64,000 nt of DNA from Heterodera schachtii. Taxonomy: Eukaryota > Nematoda > Chromadorea > Rhabditida > Heteroderidae. Made by a program: the position numbers and the translations under genes. The DNA lies in NCBI GenBank assembly GCA_023374025.1, contig SIJG01000097.1, positions 234,851 to 298,850 on the forward strand, written 5' to 3'. Position 1 is the stretch's first letter. Every line of letters begins with the position of its first letter. This document shows, piece by piece, positions 11,425 through 25,180 of the stretch. The notes under the pieces were generated by a model. The model saw only the letters and a list, made by a program, of their open reading frames with translations, was not told the DNA's origin and did no database searches.

Positions 11425-13036
11425 TTTATTTAATTAAAATATTCTTACTATTGTGGTGCGTATATTAACTCTGTTTTTTTTAAATTTTATTCAGTTATCC
11501 AGTTAAAGCTTAAATTTTTAGTTTCTCTTTATAGTGAATTTTATGTAATGTAGAATTAGATACACCATAAATTCACATACGTAACAACCATTATTTATAA
11601 AAAGTTTAATATCGAATTAGTAAATAAAAGGTTTACTTGTAATCTTAATTAATACAATATTTTTTTAAAGTTTTTAATTTAATTTTAATTTATAATTATT
11701 TTATTTCATAAAAAATTACTATTGTAGGATTGGCAGCTCGATTTTAAAAATTTCTAGCGATATTAATTAATCTTACTTTTTCAATTTTTAAATGCTGTTA
11801 TTTATTTTACGTCACTTTAAAATTAATGCAATTGATTGAAAAAAAACGAATAAAAAATTCTTTTTTTTTTCTTGATACATGCGGTACAAATTAATAAAAT
11901 AAAACAATGTTTTTTTTTTTTGTAAAATTTAAACCAAAAAAATGAATTATATAATATAACGAATGTTGAAGCTTTTCATTATTAAAAATAAAATTGATAA
12001 ACTCTTGTTGATTAAATAAAAAATAAATAAAAATGTTTAAATCCATTAGTTTATTAGACTTTTTTCATGAATTGTACGAATTTATTTTTAATATTTTTAT
12101 AAACATTTTCTATAAATTTAACTTTTGAAATTAGTTGCACAATAAATAATTAAATCCGTTTGAATAATTACTTCTAAAGGTTTTTTAAATTTTTTTCTAT
12201 CATTTAACTTTTTTAATTTGTCTTTAAAATGGCTATTTAAACCTTAGATTAAAAAATGTTCATTTTATTGCCCGTGTCTTTTGATTAATTAACTGGTCAC
12301 ATTTTTTGTTTTTTAAATCTTCATTTGCCCATTTATATCATGTTTCTTTGCGTTTTTTTTTAAATGTGTGGCCAATTAGTGGTAATTGTTTATATTTCCA
12401 ACATATTTGACAAATATGACAACATATTTTTGTATGTTTTTTAAATTGGTAAATTTTGAGTGAATTTTTGTTTTGATTTTCGAGTTTTTTTTCCAAATAT
12501 TTGTGTAATTTCTTTTTTTCTTTTTAAGAATTCTTTAAAAGGCATAAAGTTCGTGTTTTATGACTTTAATTATTTTTTCTTAATTCGATTTGCGACTGAT
12601 TTTCCCCAATATTTTCATTAATACTTCTAATTAAAATTTTTGTTAAACAGTTTATTTTTTCTCAATTTAAATTATTTTCTATCTTTTGAATTATATAATT
12701 GTAAATACTTATGAATTATTCTATAATTTTTTTGTCATCTTTTTTTTTGGAGTCTGAATTGCATAAAATAATTTTCCTTTTACTCTTGTTCCCTTTTTTC
12801 CTTTTCGTTGATTTGGTGCACGCTTCTGTCCCGTTTCCATTAATATTGTGTTCTTCTGTAATGGAATTATTTATTAGTGTTTTATTTTATTATATTCATT
12901 TTATAATCTTTGTTTATTGACAAATAAATGATTTAATTATTAATTAAGGTTTATCTTTTTGACATTTTTATTACAGAAAAAAAATCAATAAAAATAAAAC
13001 AGATTGTTTTTGGAATCATTTATTGGGCTCCGAAAT
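11425..13036. other. AT-rich noncoding DNA
   Basis: I see no gene, RNA or element boundary here. The 69-codon frame at 12711-12920 is hydrophobic low-complexity sequence of the kind expected by chance in T-rich DNA. Confidence 0.5.
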
Positions 13037-13044
13037 GTTATCAC

Positions 13045-13653
13045 TAGGGAAGCAACTTTTAGTGAAAAAACTTTTTTTTTGCTCAATTGTTTTGAAGAAA
13101 GGAGCTCAAAAAACGCATTTCTGCATTAAAATTTTTCATTTCTGATGTAACTATTGGTTACTAGAAATCACTATTTTGGCATCTTCGTCACTAAAATAGT
13201 TAAAAATCACTATTTTGGAGTTTTGTCACTATTTTTTTCACTATTTTGACATTTTTTGGAAAATATTCTTAAGAAAAATGTAATAAAAACGAAAAATGCA
13301 CCCCTAAGAATCGACTACAAAAAATTCAGAAAAATACACCCCTAAGAATCGACCGAAGATTTTTTAAAAATACACTCTTATGAAATGAAAAAAATTTTCT
13401 CAAAAATTCTTCCCACAAATTTTTTTTCTTGACAAAATTTTTGATTTAAAAAGTTAAATATTTGCTAAGAAAATTTTATAAAGGAAATGTTACCTCATTG
13501 GAAGCTGCTCTAGTTTAAAAAAAATTAGTTTGTTCAATTTTTGGCTGAAAATCATGTCACTATTCGTCACTATTTCTTCACTATTTTGAGATTTTTACTC
13601 ACTATTTTAGTTAACTATTTTGGGATTTTTCGTCACTAAAAGTTGCTTCCCTA
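13045..13653. mobile_element. Non-autonomous hAT element, 609 bp, 8-bp TSD
   Basis: The TIRs are TAGGGAAGCAACTTTTAGTG (13045-13064) and the complement ending GTTGCTTCCCTA (13653). GTTATCAC flanks both ends (13037-13044 and 13654-13661). Subterminal zones carry iterated TCACTATTTTG-type repeats in both arms. The middle holds two close copies of CACCCCTAAGAATCGAC (near 13300 and 13338) and a decayed third near 13368. This motif is shared with other elements in the window. There is no transposase frame. Confidence 0.9.
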
Positions 13654-13661
13654 GTTATCAC

Positions 13662-16119
13662 TCAGATAATGGAATCAAAATAAACGTTTCAAACATTAGG
13701 CGTTTAAATGTTTATTTTATAGCAAGGTCTTTAGCCGATTAATTTTTGGTACTCTTTAAAATAAATTCTCAATTTTGTTTTAATTTATAATTCACAATCA
13801 TTTGAGTATTACGGTCACTTTTATGCTACATGCTTTTGTTTATTTTTTTGAGTTTTGCTGTATTTCTATTTGATAAATCAATAAAATAATATCAAATTAT
13901 TATTTGGATAATTTATTACCGTATAAAGTTTTAAAGTTTTTTGGAAATTTCAATTTAAATAATTTTTTTATTTATTGTTACATATATATTTATCTTTTCG
14001 TTTAAAATATTGTCAAGCCATTCTTTGTAAATTTTGATTAGTTTTAATATTTAATATAATTTTTAACTTATATCTTTCTGTACATCCGCTTGTAATTTAA
14101 TTTTTGCTTTTCAATAAAGATGAATTAAGATGTATATTTTTATTTTTTCAATGTGGCTTTATTTAAAAAAGTAACATATTTATCATTAATTCAGTTTCCT
14201 ATTTTTCATTTATTACATTTATTCGATATTGTAAATATGGTGTTTATAATTTTTTTTTATAACATTCGAAATAAGACGTGTCCTTAGATTATCATTCTCA
14301 GTAGCAACACATGTAGGATTTCAAAAAATAAGTTATAATCACTTATTTTGTCAGTTCTTTATCATTCGAATTTAATTCTTTATTGTATCACTTGCATAAA
14401 GACATTTAGACTTTTTAGTTCTGATAATTAGATTCTGATTTAATAAGCATTCATAATATATTTTAATGTAACAATTTTTAATAATTTTAAACTAATATTT
14501 TCTATTATTTTTAAAGGTCCCTTTTATTTGTCTCTTAAAAATTATTTTGTATAATTATAATCAAATTTTAATTTATTTATCACGTGTACCGTTCTCCGTT
14601 ATTTTCGTTTCAAAATATTCGTTGTGTTTAAGTTTTTACAAATTTAAATTGATTAATTAATAAAATATAGTTTGAATTTAACAACTAAGAAAATTTTTTT
14701 TAAATATTGAATATTGTTTATACTTTTGCGATTCTTGCACTGGATAATGTTATGTTCTTTTTCTCTCTCATTTTTGTTTTGTTAATAGATTCTTTTTTTT
14801 AAATTTCGGTGCCTCGTCAGTAAATTTTTAATTTTAATATTATGTTCACCTCTTTATTTTCATAGAAATGTAAATTTATTAAATTATGCTTTCAAAATCA
14901 CCACGATGTTAATTATAATTCTTTTTTCCCAAATGCTAGTCTTTTTATTAAATTAAATTAGTTTTAATATTTTAATTTACGTATCAATTTTAGAAATTGT
15001 ATCAGTCGCAGACTTGACATCTCCATACTGCTTATTATTTTTATTATATTTTAATGTACTATACAGTTAATTGTAAGAAGTTTTTAAGATAATCAAATTA
15101 TTAAATTATAGTAAAGCTTCACATTTTTCAATTATATCACTTTGGGTTAAACAAAAACTGTTATTTTTCTTAATTAATTTTAGAAATATTTTTCCTATCG
15201 TGCACCATGAACGCTTTTTGACATTCCTTTTAAAATGGATTCGTAATATTATTTATATTCTTAGTTTTAATTGTATTTTACTGCAATTTGATTTTAAAAT
15301 ATTTTTTTGATACATCGGATATGATTAATAGATATTATATAAGTTATATTAATTTATTTTTTTACAAACTATTATTATTTTTGTTTCATGGTCAATAATT
15401 ATTAGTTGTGCTTCGCTTCGTCTAAGACTTATACTTTTGTTCTAAAATATTATTTAAAACGATTTTCATAATTTTTTCCATTAATTTTATTTATTAATTT
15501 TGCTGTTCAAATAATGTAAATATCTAAGCATCAATGTCAATTTTTAAAGCTGAGATTGTGAAACTTTGAATTATTAGATTTGCTATTCAATATGAATTTA
15601 ATATTTTTTATCTTTGATTCTATAATATTTTCTTATTTCTTTCTCTCGTCGGTTCGTTGTGGTTTTTTTTTAAAGCGACGTTTAAGGTTCTGTAGATCCT
15701 ATTTATTAGTCTAGTGTAAATTTTATTGTAAAAAGAATTATAAGATTATAACCCTTAAAAATTAAAATAATTTAAAGAATAAAGTAATTTTTGTATAGAT
15801 TCGATAGAAAATTAAGATAAAAAAATTCAATAATTTTTTATTCTTAAAAATTTCAATATTTAAAAAAGTACTTGAGAAATTTTTTTCTTTAAATTAATTA
15901 TTATAATGAAATTAAGAAGACATTCATTATAAAAATTAACTATTTAAATTTTTTAGTACTCATTTAATCGAATATAAAAACAATATTAATTCATTTTAAA
16001 TTCATTTTCAAAAAATATTCATCTAATAAAATTATATTAAATTTGTTTTTTTTTGCTTGTAAACAAACCATCATAACTATGCTTAAATTTATTCAAATGG
16101 GAAAACCAATGGTATTCTG
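13662..16119. other. T-rich AT-rich DNA with small GC islands
   Basis: No gene is seen. The + strand is visibly T-rich. Islands of 20-40 bases occur near 14580-14612, 14740-14755, 14805-14820, 15003-15040, 15198-15230, 15408-15430 and 15640-15665. They share no consensus that I can define, and none is long enough to be an exon with obvious coding content. Confidence 0.45.
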
Positions 16120-16420
16120 CACATCTACAGACTCTGCTCTTTCAAATGATAAAAGATAGATTCGGGTCCGGGTTCGGGAAGTAGTCTAAAAAGGGATATC
16201 ATGCTTCTTTAAATTTTGCAAAGTTTTTCAGAATCCGGCCTAGAGAGATACGCAGGGAATCAGGGTAGATTTTGAGCGAATTTGTGAAAACTAACACATT
16301 AGGAAATATTGTTTATATGTATGGAGACCACCTACATGCAAATTGGCAAGATCTATAATGCCGAGCTCAAGATTGGAAGTTGGCATTTTTGTACAGGCTT
16401 AGAATCAGTGAATTTTTTTT
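16120..16420. other. Less AT-rich island, unidentified
   Basis: About 300 bp of distinctly more mixed composition includes TTCGGGTCCGGGTTCGGG, GGCCTAGAGAGATACGCAGG and GGAGACCACCTACATGC. All six frames are broken by stops within a few tens of codons, so it is unlikely to be an intact exon. The CGGGTCCGGG-like start resembles the GC-rich ends of the hAT relics, so a decayed transposon is the likeliest reading. Confidence 0.3.
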
Positions 16421-16689
16421 TTTTGCAAATTTGGGAATTTAGAAAAGTTTATTTATGCAATGGTTGAATTTTGATTCAATTTTAATTCTTGTTTCATTAA
16501 ATTTTCTTTGTTTATGACTTAGGTTTTTTAACAAACGCTTTATTTATAAATTTTTATTGTTAATAATTATTAATTAAAGAGAAATTTATTTTTTATTTTT
16601 AATATTCTTAGAAATTATTTCCCATTTTTAATAACTATTTTGTGGTTTTTTAATCCTAAAAACTTTCTATTTTGGCAATTTTAGAACTG

Positions 16690-16908
16690 TGAGAAAATAT
16701 TTTAATTTAATTTTTTTATAAAAACTATTCTAAATTAAATTTAATGAATAAATTTATGAATTAATTATTTTATCATAAAAATTTTTCATAATTTACATAA
16801 TATTAAATGTTTCTTAGATTAAAATTGTATATTTTTAAATTTTCTTGGGATAGTACAATTCGAGTAATTTTCTCCCCTTCACACGTCTATAATTATAATA
16901 TTAATTTT
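16690..16908 (+). repeat. Dispersed direct repeat, copy 1
   Basis: The segment runs from GAAAATATTTTAATTTAATT to TTTTCTCCCCTTCACACG and TCTATAATTATAATATT. It recurs at 17773-18070 in the same orientation. The conserved 3' part (ATAGTACA..AATTTTCTCCCC.. to the end) is nearly identical in both. No RNA family is recognised. Confidence 0.65.
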
Positions 16909-17139
16909 TCGTTAAAATATTTAAATTTTGTTTGTGTAAAATCTTTTGTTTATTTTTTTGATTCTTAAATTGTATAATTTGATTATTACATGTATAAAAT
17001 GCTAATTCTTTTTTTTTAATTATAAAAAACACAAAATTTTTATTTGCATTTTTTTAGTAGATTAATAAATTTTACTTTTTAGACTCAACAAAATTTTTTT
17101 TTATTAATTTAATTAAATGTGAATTTTATTTTTTGGTCT

Positions 17140-17209
17140 ACGGGTATTCGGTCTCGGGGTTAAGTCACGGCCTAGAATATCGGGAAATTATCGGTCTCGA
17201 GCATCACTA
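17140..17209. mobile_element. Solo hAT-like terminus
   Basis: A GC-rich stretch (ACGGGTATTCGGTCTCGGGG ... ATCGGTCTCGAGCATCACTA) ends at 17209. In reverse it begins TAGTGATGCTCGAGACCG, matching the hAT TIR pattern. No partner end was found. Confidence 0.45.
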
Positions 17210-17772
17210 ATAATTAGGTGGCATTTTACGAACCCCTATTTGCCATATTGCCGGTTGATTGCCAATTAATAAAAGCAGGCATAAAAGTCATCCTCGTAGC
17301 GTAAGCAACTTATTTTTTGAATGTTCATTTATTTAAAAAAAAATTTTTGAACATTCATTAATTTTCCTATTTCTCATGATATTCTTTACATTATGCACAA
17401 ACTTAAAATTAATAAATAGCTTTGTATTTAGTTCTTAAAATATTTAATTCATCCTGCCTAAATCTCAGATTTAAGTAAATGTTTTAACACATTTTATTAA
17501 AACTATTTTCTTAAAATACTCTGTTTATCACCTTCGAATTTTAATCTGATAACGGTTTTTAACATTTAAAAGTTTAAGTTTGCGTAAATGTTTTTTATTT
17601 TGTTTTCAAAAAATAATATTCTCAATAATATTTAAAAGAAAAAGAATACATAATAATATTTTACTTTTTGTATTTATTTTCTTTTTAACTCAGCAGAAGT
17701 AAATCATTAATGAATGGAACAGAGAAGAACTGTATAAAATTCAATTCTTTTTTTCAATGTAAATATTATGTG

Positions 17773-18070
17773 AAAATATTTTAATTTTATTTATAAAAAC
17801 TATTCATATTAAATTTAAATTAAATTCATAAATTAATTATTTATCATAATTTTTTCATAATTTACTTATTGCTGAATTTCATTATATTCTTATAATAATT
17901 GAGTTAAGACTTTCGAAACATTATCATTTCATATTATTCAAGATTTTTCTTAGATTTTAATGTTTATATTAAAAAATTTTCTTAGATTATAATTGTATAT
18001 TTTAAATTTTCTTGGCATAGTACAGTTCTAGTAATTTTCTCCCCTTCACACGTCTATAATTATAATATTT
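17773..18070 (+). repeat. Dispersed direct repeat, copy 2
   Basis: Second copy of the 16690-16908 block, about 1.1 kb downstream, with a 70-80 bp insertion of AT-rich sequence in its middle (around 17870-17960). The ending TCTCCCCTTCACACGTC is identical in both copies. Confidence 0.65.
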
Positions 18071-21000
18071 AGATAACTGATTAAAATTTTGAATATATGA
18101 CACACAAAAAGTGTTTATTTGTAAAATTTAGATTAAGCGTTATTAAATTCATTTATTTTATTTTATTTTTTATCATTGTTTTTACTGATTTTTTAAATTT
18201 AAATTTATGTCAAAAACTTTTTAATATATAATTGCTTTACTTTCCGAAAATGAGAATAATATAATCTTTTTAAATTGAATGATATGCAAGTAAAACTTAG
18301 TCTCCAGATACATTTATTATTTAAAATTTTATTTCGCACAAAAATGCAAAAAATAAAAAATGAATAATAACATTTTTAAATAGAATAATTTAAAAATATT
18401 CTTTAGAATAGTATAATGCCTTTGATTATGTATAAATTTTTTTTGAATTTCACATTTCATCATTTTTAGTTCGCCGAAAAAAAATAATAAAGTTTAATTA
18501 ATTTTCGCATATGAAAATTTTCAAAATCATTTAAATTCATTTTGTTAAGTTATTTTCTTTGTTAGAAATTAAATATTTTGGAAAAAAGTTTTTTCACTTT
18601 ATTTAATTTTATTAATCAACTGCTATTAAAAAATTTTTCCAATTGTCGGTATTGCGTCAACAACAAATACTTAAACTAAAATGCTGTCCTGGAAGAATAC
18701 AAATTCTCTTAGACATATTTTCCAAATAATTTTTTGCATAAATGTTATTAATTTGATTGAATTTCCCGACAATTTCCTAATCATTAAAATAGTATTTGAT
18801 TTTCTTAGAATTGTTTTTTATTTTTTCCAAATACTTATATTCGAGGCATATGATTTATTTAATTAAAAAAAAATTTATCATTATGAAAGTTTATTGCCAA
18901 TAATTTTTTAATCGCTTTAACTATTTTTTGTTATATTAATATATTTTTATATTTGTTTTTAATTTTTACTTGATTACCTCGTCCTCTACACCTGCCTATG
19001 GTCTCTCCGTCTCTTACCAGTAAATTTTATAAGATTAAATTAATGTTATTTTTTTCAACAACTTTTTTTTAATTATTTATATTTGTCTCTTGTGAATATT
19101 TGCAGTGCCCATCCTACTCGAACTTTAAAATTAATAAAACCTATCAAAAATGGAACCCAAAAAATATTTTATTTTTTAATATTTTTCTTTATTTTAATTT
19201 GATAAACTTTAATCTATAAATTTCTTTCATTTTTTAGGTTAATATTTATATAGTACAGTTTTATTGGCATTTCTATATTATCTTGTTGTTATTTGTGTTA
19301 GCAATGAGATAAAAGATATACATTGATGTCAATAATTAAAGAAAATAGAATTTTTATATACTTATTAATTTTTCGTATATTGATACTTTAAGGGCCTATA
19401 ATGTAATTTTGTTAAAAATCATTTTAATGTTTGTTTTCCCAAACAAAATATCATATTCGAAATTTTATTATTTAATTTAATATAAAACGAATTTTTGTTT
19501 TAGATTACTTATTCAAACTTTTATTGAATTCATATATCATCAATAGTTTAAAAATGAAAAAATTTAATTCGATCAATTTGTCTTCTATTTTTATAAGGAA
19601 TTTTTTTTTAATTATTATTAAGCTTAAAAATTAATATTTGTTCTTTTGTAATTATTGAAGATTTGTTAATTAATTAACAATCCTCAAGGATTTTAGGATT
19701 GCTTTGAATTGTGAATGAAATTAAATTCCATCATTTTTTCGATAAATTTTATAGAAATACTGTCTTTAAACCAATTTTTAAATTTTATTAATTTTTACGA
19801 ATTAACTTTAATAAATTTACATAAAAAGTAAAATGTATTTAACTAAAATTAAAAAATAACAAAATAAGATTTTTATTTTTTATATAAAATTCTTGGTATC
19901 GAGCAACATTTTTATCTGTTTTCCTCGCTTCTAATTGGCCAACTCCAGCTATAATTATCATATTGATATTATTATTTCAATTTAAAAAATGAATTTGGTT
20001 TGTAATTAAATTTTCTGACTTATTTTTATGAATTTGTGTAACATTGGTTTAAAAATAAATATTAATATTTTAAAATAAAAAATTTAATTTCTTCAATTCA
20101 TTTAAGAATTTCGATCGCATTTTCTGTACAGATTTTTTTAAAATCTAACCAAACATTGAATTTTAGACCTTGTAGTTGTATTTATATTTAAAAAGTGAAT
20201 AAAATATATTTTTTTTATTAAGAATAAACAAATTATAATATTGCAAAAGAGCAAAAAGGCACGACTTGCAATGAAAAAATAATTTAGCGCCCTTAATCAT
20301 TTTCAAGAGTTTTTTTTTATTTGTGTTTATGTATTTAATAAATAAAACTATTAAAATATATTTTCAATAAGTTTTTAACAATAAATATGATTTTACTTTT
20401 AATTTTTTGAAAATTGCTAAAATTTTTGAATTTAATAATGTGTTTGTTTATATAAATATAATGCAACTCCGTTTTATAAATTGATAGTTATCATTTTTTG
20501 TTGTTTGGCTTTTCATTATATTTTTGTAAATATTTTAAAAATTCCAACGAATAAATTACTAAAATTTGATTTAATTGTTTGCTTTGCTAATGTTAGAAAT
20601 TTTATTTTTTTATAACAAAATCTTACGATTTAAATTTTGTCTTAATTTTTTATTCATATAATAAACAACTAATTCTTGGAATTGTATTTCAACATTTCAT
20701 ATAAAAAAAAAGTTATTTCGTTCAATTTTTCTGTAATAAATATTTAGATTTAATAATCCTATCTTAATTATTAATTTTAAGTCAATTTTTGTTTTTCCAT
20801 GATTATTTTGATTTTTTCTAACTTTTTATTGGACATATTATATTACTCATTTTACTTAGAAACATGATGATTATTTTTATATTTTTGTTGAAAATTTTTT
20901 AAAATTTTTAATCATTAGTAATTTTAATTAACTATTGATCAGGGTTTTAATTTATATCACTTATTTACTGCTGTCTTTGGTTATAAAAATGTAATGCATT

Positions 21001-24000
21001 TCCATTTTTAGATTGTGAATTACATATTTTTTTATTTTAAATGTAATAAAGGATTTTTATAAAAACAAAAATTTTAATTTTATTTATTTAAATCTCTTAA
21101 TAATGTGAAAATTGCATATTATTATATCATTTATTAATGCTGTGCGAATCTTTTAGATTTATCTTATAAAATTTTTGCTTTTTAAACTATTTATTATGGG
21201 TATTTCATGGAAATGAAGTTTTATTTTAATCATTTTTTCTAATAATAACCGTTTTATATTTATTATTGTTATCTTAATAGGTAATAATTTAGAAAAATCA
21301 AAAATTTACTCAATTGTTTAAATAATTATCCCTTCCGAAATTATATTTACTGTTATTTTTTATTTTATTGTGAATTGAGAAATAATACATCATAAAATTA
21401 TTAAAATTATTAATTTAACAAATCTCTTTTTCTTTTAAGGTTTATTTGTATACTCAAGAATAATGAATCATATATTTTACCTTCCTTTTTTTTAAATATT
21501 TTGAATACTATTGAATTTATATTTCGCAACTAAATAATTAGTTACAACACTTTGTCTTTTTTTAATTCATTTTTCATTCATTTAATAGCTATTTTAAATA
21601 AATCTCTTGGTTCTTTCTGCGTTTCATTTATCATCTAGTTGTTGGTGACGTTTAAAACATTAAATAACTAAATGTATAAAAAAAAATTATTTTGCATTTT
21701 TTTAAATAATTATTAATTACTTGCTTTGTTATCATATCTTTCAAAATTGATTTAATTCATAAACATATTAATAAATTCATATTTATAAATGACCATTTAG
21801 TTCAATTCCTTCTTCTCAATCAGAATTAAAAATTGTTTTCATATTAAATATGGATGAAATTTAATATTTGAATTAATATAAATATTTTCAATCCATATTT
21901 TTTCTCATTTTCTCAAGCTGCATGATCCTGTATCACTTCGTGACGCTGGTGAATTTTAAACAATTTTTTTAATGATTATATTAATGCACAAATTTAATTT
22001 ATTTAAATTGAGTCTCAATATTTTAATATTCCTAAGCAGCAGAAACAAAAAATATTAAAAAATTGAGTTCTTAGTAGATTAAATTGGTATTTGTTTTATT
22101 CAACAAAATCACAAATCATTTTATTTTCACTTCTTGCGCAGACACTTGCCACTTCGTTAACATATACGGGTTTTCTTAAATTATATATATATATGTCATA
22201 TTTTGGCAGCATTTGGACAAGAAATCCGAAAGATACAGCCTTTAAAAATCAAAAATTTTGTACAAATACAAAAGCCGAAAATTTAAAAAAAAAAATCATA
22301 AATGTCCAAATTTTATATTATCTGATTATTTTCATGTTAGTGAAATTTTTTTTCGAAATAATAGAATTTATATTTTGTTATTTAAATCTCTTAATAATGT
22401 GCCAAATCTTTTAAGAATATTTAATTTAGTCAATTGATTAAAAATTTGCTGATATTGAGTTTTGTTCTTCAATTTTTATATTTGAAATCATTATATTTTT
22501 AATTAACTTTTATTGAGCATTTCAATTATATTAATTACTAATTGTGAATAAATATTTTCTTTTAATAAAAAAATATATTTGTTTAAAATGGGTCTTATTT
22601 AAAATGTTTCAGTATATTGTAGTTTTTATTTTATTATAAATTATCGTTGCCTAATCTATATTCATGTCCTGTCGTGCTGTTTTCCTCAGGATTCGGATTC
22701 GATTTTTTATTTAATAATCCATTTTATTTCTTCTCTTTTAAATCTAAAATTAATATGTTGTTAAATTGTAAATCAATATTAATATGCCTATCAGTCGATC
22801 ATTCATTTAATATTAGGAACCGCCTTGAAAAATTATGACTTAATGTTCTTTGGGTTCATTGTATTACAGTATAATATTTTTATTTTCTCAATTCATTGGT
22901 CAATATTTCCCACCTGGAACACTCTTGTTATAATTGGCGCAAGTATTTTATTTTATTTCCAATTTATTTTAAATTTGTTTTGGCGTTTTCTAAAATTTTT
23001 ATTTTTATTAATATATTCATTAAATTGTTTTTAGTCAGTCGAATATGTATTTAGATTAATTTTCTATTAAACTCTTGAAAAATAAGAAGTTACCGGCACT
23101 ATCTGGTCTACTAGGAAATACTTTTGATTAGTAAAATTATTTTCATTTAATCATAGTTTAAAAAAGTTTTCTTTATTTTTTTATAAAGGTAAAATTTTCT
23201 ATTTGTTTTTTGTTATTTATTATCATATAGTTATTTTAAAATTATCTGATCAAATGGTTTTTAGTTTAACTTCTTATACTTTAAGAAAATTTAGAAAAAT
23301 GTATAAAATATGTATGTGATTAAATCTGAATATGTAAACATTTTTTATCAGTAAATTTTATAGTTTCCAATGTTTCTAATTCAAAATTTCAATTAACTAA
23401 AGCATTTTCTTTTTGCATTTGGTTTTTACTTTTTTCTAAAAAATTAGTTTTAATGTGTTCTTAAATATTCTTTTCAAAACATTTGTTTAATATTAATTTG
23501 TAGTAACTTTTATATTCTTATAGATTACAATAGTCACATTGTTTAAAAGTTACCAATTTGGGTTTTTCACCATGCTCAATTCTTTTTGAGTTTTTTTTTT
23601 CTTACATTTGACATTTAATAATGAATTATGTGTTGTGGTTAAGCTAATTATTAGCAAGACAATGAATTTTTTTTGTTCATTAACTAAAAAAGAAAAATGT
23701 TTTTCGAATTTGTTTATATGTTTAATATAAATTATTTTTTAATTCGTTATAAATTTCTTTTTTTCGTTAAAATATTGCACATTTATTCATTTCAACTTTA
23801 ATTTTAATTTTAGAAATTAATATTAATTTTAATAACAATTTTCCATTAGTTTTACTTTTTTCACTTTAAAAATAAATTAATTTTTAAAAATTTGCAGAAA
23901 ATTTTAATCTTAATAAACATTCATGTATATTTACTTTTAACTGCAAAATATATAAATATATCTTCGATTCATCGATTCAATAATATTTTTTCTATTATTC

Positions 24001-24595
24001 TTTTTGATGTATATTTATGAACTAAGAAACATTTGTCTGAAGATTATATAAAAATTAAGCAATAAGAGAATTAAGAAAAGTTTAATTTTAAATTTTTATT
24101 TCTTATATTATTTGCTGCATGTTCTTAAGCCAAAAATTAAAATTTTATCACTTGTCTCAGTCGCCTCAAGAAAAGTTCATAAAAACTTGAAATCAGAATT
24201 ACTTATTAAAATATTATATTTTTTAATTTATTCTTTTTAAATACTAATTTTAAAATACTTTCTCTCGTCAGCTCATTTTTTGTTCAATGAGCTTTAACTT
24301 AAATCTGATCACACGTATAAAAAGTTGACGGCTATAAGATTTTGAATGGCTTAGACTTGATAAATTAAGATGATTAAAAAAGGATCGAATTGATATTATA
24401 TTTGAAATTTAAAATTTTCGTCAATTTATACATAACTTTTTAAATATATTGTGTTTTATAATATTCTTTTGTTTTATTTTTATTTGTATGTTTTTTAGTT
24501 TTGTGATTTCTGATTGTTTTTAAGTTATCAAAATTAGCTTAATACCGTAGCAATCCTCTGATATTATCCATTCACTATATTTATATTACAGTAGC
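18071..24595. other. Long T-rich, AT-rich noncoding interval
   Basis: No gene, tRNA or transposon end could be supported in 6.5 kb. The + strand is rich in T. Small GC islands occur near 18983-19020, 19095-19125, 19915-19950, 21625-21655, 21912-21955, 22130-22170, 22660-22700 and 23090-23115. Frames such as 22091-22414 (107 codons) are interrupted by low-complexity K/F/I runs and have no recognisable domain. Confidence 0.45.
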
Positions 24596-25180
24596 TTTTT
24601 TGTTTCATATTTGTGAAACTCAATAATAACAAATGTCAAATTGAATTAAATGGTTTTTATTTTTTGGGTTGAGTTTTATTTTAACTTTTTCAAATAAAAA
24701 ACAACGAAAAAGTTAACATTAAATAATTAATTAAAATAATTGAAAATTTTTTTAAAAATTTATAGATTAAATTTATTGAACCCCTTTATGTAAAATTTTA
24801 TTTACTTTAAATAACTTTGATAATCTTAAAAAACATTTGGAATTATTAATAAGTAAGGAAAATATTTTAATGAATTTAATTATTCATTTGAATTATTTGT
24901 TCAATAATCTGTGTGAATATATTTTTCAGTTACACTTTTTTGAATATAACCCTGAACTAATCTCTTATATTTATTGATATCTTCATTCAGTAGTTTAAAT
25001 TATCTTATATATTTGAATTATTTCATTTGAATAATTAAATTTTTAGGCTTAGTTTATTTACAAAATTCATGTATTGATAAATCAAGCATTTTTTTATTTA
25101 GAATAATGCGCGACATTTTCGCCTTTGCTATTATTAATATTAGTTAAATTATTCAGTAAATTTTTTACCTCATTATATTC
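24596..25180 (+). repeat. Dispersed AT-rich repeat R1, diverged copy
   Basis: This region shares ordered landmarks with 35535-36075 and 59310-59795: CATATTTGTGAAACTC, the CTGAACTAATCTCTTA string, a TATCTTCA string, and AATGCGCGACATTTTCG versus AATGCGTGATATTTTCC. Divergence is high but the order is preserved. There is no common reading frame, and no ends or TSD were identified. Confidence 0.55.

Noticed and set aside
22091..22414. 107-codon frame
   Set aside because: Low-complexity K/F/I/L content, no domain, and no support from neighbouring sequence.
14580..23115. GC islands as a nematode piRNA cluster
   Set aside because: The CTGTTTC core was not found at a fixed distance upstream of the islands; kept only as a hypothesis in the findings.
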